Assembly (NCBI GenBank): GCA_041628815.1
Contig: JBFKOL010000025.1
Location: 1 to 24,127 of the forward strand
Length of the DNA stretch: 24,127 nucleotides
Direction: 5' to 3'
From: JBFKOL01 sp041628815
GTDB taxonomy: Bacteria; Bacteroidota; Bacteroidia; Chitinophagales; Saprospiraceae
In this document: one piece after another, positions 23,260-24,127 of the stretch
How positions within the stretch are numbered: position 1 is the first letter of the stretch
Layout of the letters: every line of letters begins with the position of its first letter
Position numbers and translations under genes: made by a program
The notes under the pieces: model-generated
Told to the model about the DNA's origin: nothing
Databases searched by the model: none
What the model saw: the letters and a program-made list of their open reading frames with translations, nothing else

Positions 23260-24127
23260 ATGGATGGCACAAAAACAGGACATTCAAATATTCATGTGAC
23301 AAAGACTTCAAGGCTTCAAATATTAACGCTTGCGCTCTTTGCCATTGCCATCTCCTGTAATCTTTCAGACATTAACGGGGACCAGGAGGGTTCTCCGGTT
23401 TTTTCAGTCATTTCGCCTGCTGATTCAGGTATCGAATTCCAGAATGTACTTGAAGAAGGTCTCAATACCAACATTTTGATGTATGAGTATTTCTACAATG
23501 GAGGTGGTGTTGCGGCTGCGGATTTTAACGGAGATGGTTTGACAGATGTATATTTCTCGTCAAATATGGGCAACAATGCCCTATACATCAATAAGGGCAA
23601 TCTAAAGTTCGAAGAAATAGCATTTGAGTCGGGAGTAACAGGGAGACCGGGACCGTGGAAAACGGGTGTTAGTGCTGTCGATGTAAATGGAGATGGCAGA
23701 ATGGATCTATATCTGTGCTATTCGGGAGCACTTCCACCAGAGAAGAGGCGGAATCAGATGTTCATCAACAGCGGGAACAATGAAAACAACCACCCCACTT
23801 TTGTTGAAAGCGCTGGGCCTATGGGATTAGCTAGCGAGGCATTCAGCACACAGGCCTATTTTTTTGACTACGACAGGGATGGTGACCTCGATATGCTTTT
23901 GCTGAACCATAACCCCAAGAACCTGCCTATTCTCAATGAAGTCAAAACCAAAGAATTACTCGGGATTGACGATCCGCTTAAAGGTGTGCGGTTATTGAGG
24001 CAGGATGATGGCTTTTTCAATGATGTTACCGTACAATCCGGGATAAGCAGTTCTGAGTTGACTTATGGTCTTGGGGTTGGAATCGCAGATTTTAATACCG
24101 ATGGTTGGCCCGACTTTTATGTTTCCA
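23260..24127 (+). CDS. FG-GAP/VCBS-repeat lipoprotein, 5' part (CRTAC1/ASPIC-UnbV-like)
   Basis: An open frame from ATG 23260 continues past the right edge of the window (289 codons visible). A long basic N-terminus leads to a hydrophobic segment ending A-I-A-I-S-C (Cys33), a lipoprotein signal; a GTG at codon 13 could be the true start. Four calcium-binding FG-GAP-type repeats are visible: D-F-N-G-D-G-L-T-D (residue 88), D-V-N-G-D-G-R-M-D (141), D-Y-D-R-D-G-D-L-D (203) and D-F-N-T-D-G-W-P-D (277), predicting a beta-propeller. Such proteins, often with a C-terminal ASPIC/UnbV domain, commonly follow SusC/SusD pairs in this phylum and may be surface accessory factors. The terminator before it suggests separate transcription. 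Confidence 0.88.
   Translation, partial: MDGTKTGHSNIHVTKTSRLQILTLALFAIAISCNLSDINGDQEGSPVFSVISPADSGIEFQNVLEEGLNTNILMYEYFYNGGGVAAADFNGDGLTDVYFSSNMGNNALYINKGNLKFEEIAFESGVTGRPGPWKTGVSAVDVNGDGRMDLYLCYSGALPPEKRRNQMFINSGNNENNHPTFVESAGPMGLASEAFSTQAYFFDYDRDGDLDMLLLNHNPKNLPILNEVKTKELLGIDDPLKGVRLLRQDDGFFNDVTVQSGISSSELTYGLGVGIADFNTDGWPDFYVS

Noticed and set aside
18098..24127. Polysaccharide utilisation locus
   Set aside because: SusC and SusD alone do not make one: no CAZyme, sulfatase or regulator accompanies them on this strand, and the GH5-like gene is 10 kb away in a synthesis locus.

Overview
The window looks like a chromosomal segment of a Bacteroidota bacterium, probably Saprospiria, Chitinophagia or Cytophagia-like. 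The support is an adjacent SusC/SusD pair followed by an FG-GAP repeat lipoprotein, a DUF6090-type N-terminus, a four-helix-bundle (S23-like) gene, and a tRNA promoter of the Bacteroidota type (TAnnTTTG). There is no plasmid or phage backbone.

Layout. 1-119: start of a DUF6090-type membrane protein (minus, cut by the window edge). 541-715: tRNA-Gln(UUG) with its own promoter and terminator. 733-1510: a four-helix-bundle gene bracketed by two arrays of a 7-bp repeat in inverted orientation, which looks like a small mobile or self-propagating cassette. 1631-13479: a large envelope-polysaccharide locus. It holds a GT2 sugar-lipid synthase-like enzyme; a plus-strand set of GT-C-like membrane protein, Ig-like lipoprotein and membrane-anchored GH5-like hydrolase; a converging minus-strand operon of STAS protein, PST-type flippase and GT4 glycosyltransferase; and a divergent TPR + outer-membrane beta-barrel protein. 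13904-17644: a minus-strand operon of an H-NOX heme nitric-oxide sensor, a soluble PAS-PAS hybrid histidine kinase with REC and HPt domains, and a LytTR response regulator. 18098-24127: SusC, SusD, a strong terminator, and the start of an FG-GAP/VCBS lipoprotein.

How the parts may work together (inference). The GT2 enzyme could load a sugar on a polyprenyl phosphate for the GT-C-like protein. GT4, flippase, periplasmic hydrolase, lipoprotein and TPR-porin form a parts list reminiscent of Pel-type exopolysaccharide secretion, but with a STAS protein where Pel has a c-di-GMP receptor. The adjacent H-NOX/kinase/LytTR operon is a natural candidate for nitric-oxide control of this matrix locus, and a 21-bp-spaced direct repeat in the divergent STAS/porin promoter is a candidate LytTR site. 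The two observations most worth following are this possible NO- and STAS-regulated exopolysaccharide system and the heptamer-flanked four-helix-bundle cassette beside tRNA-Gln.
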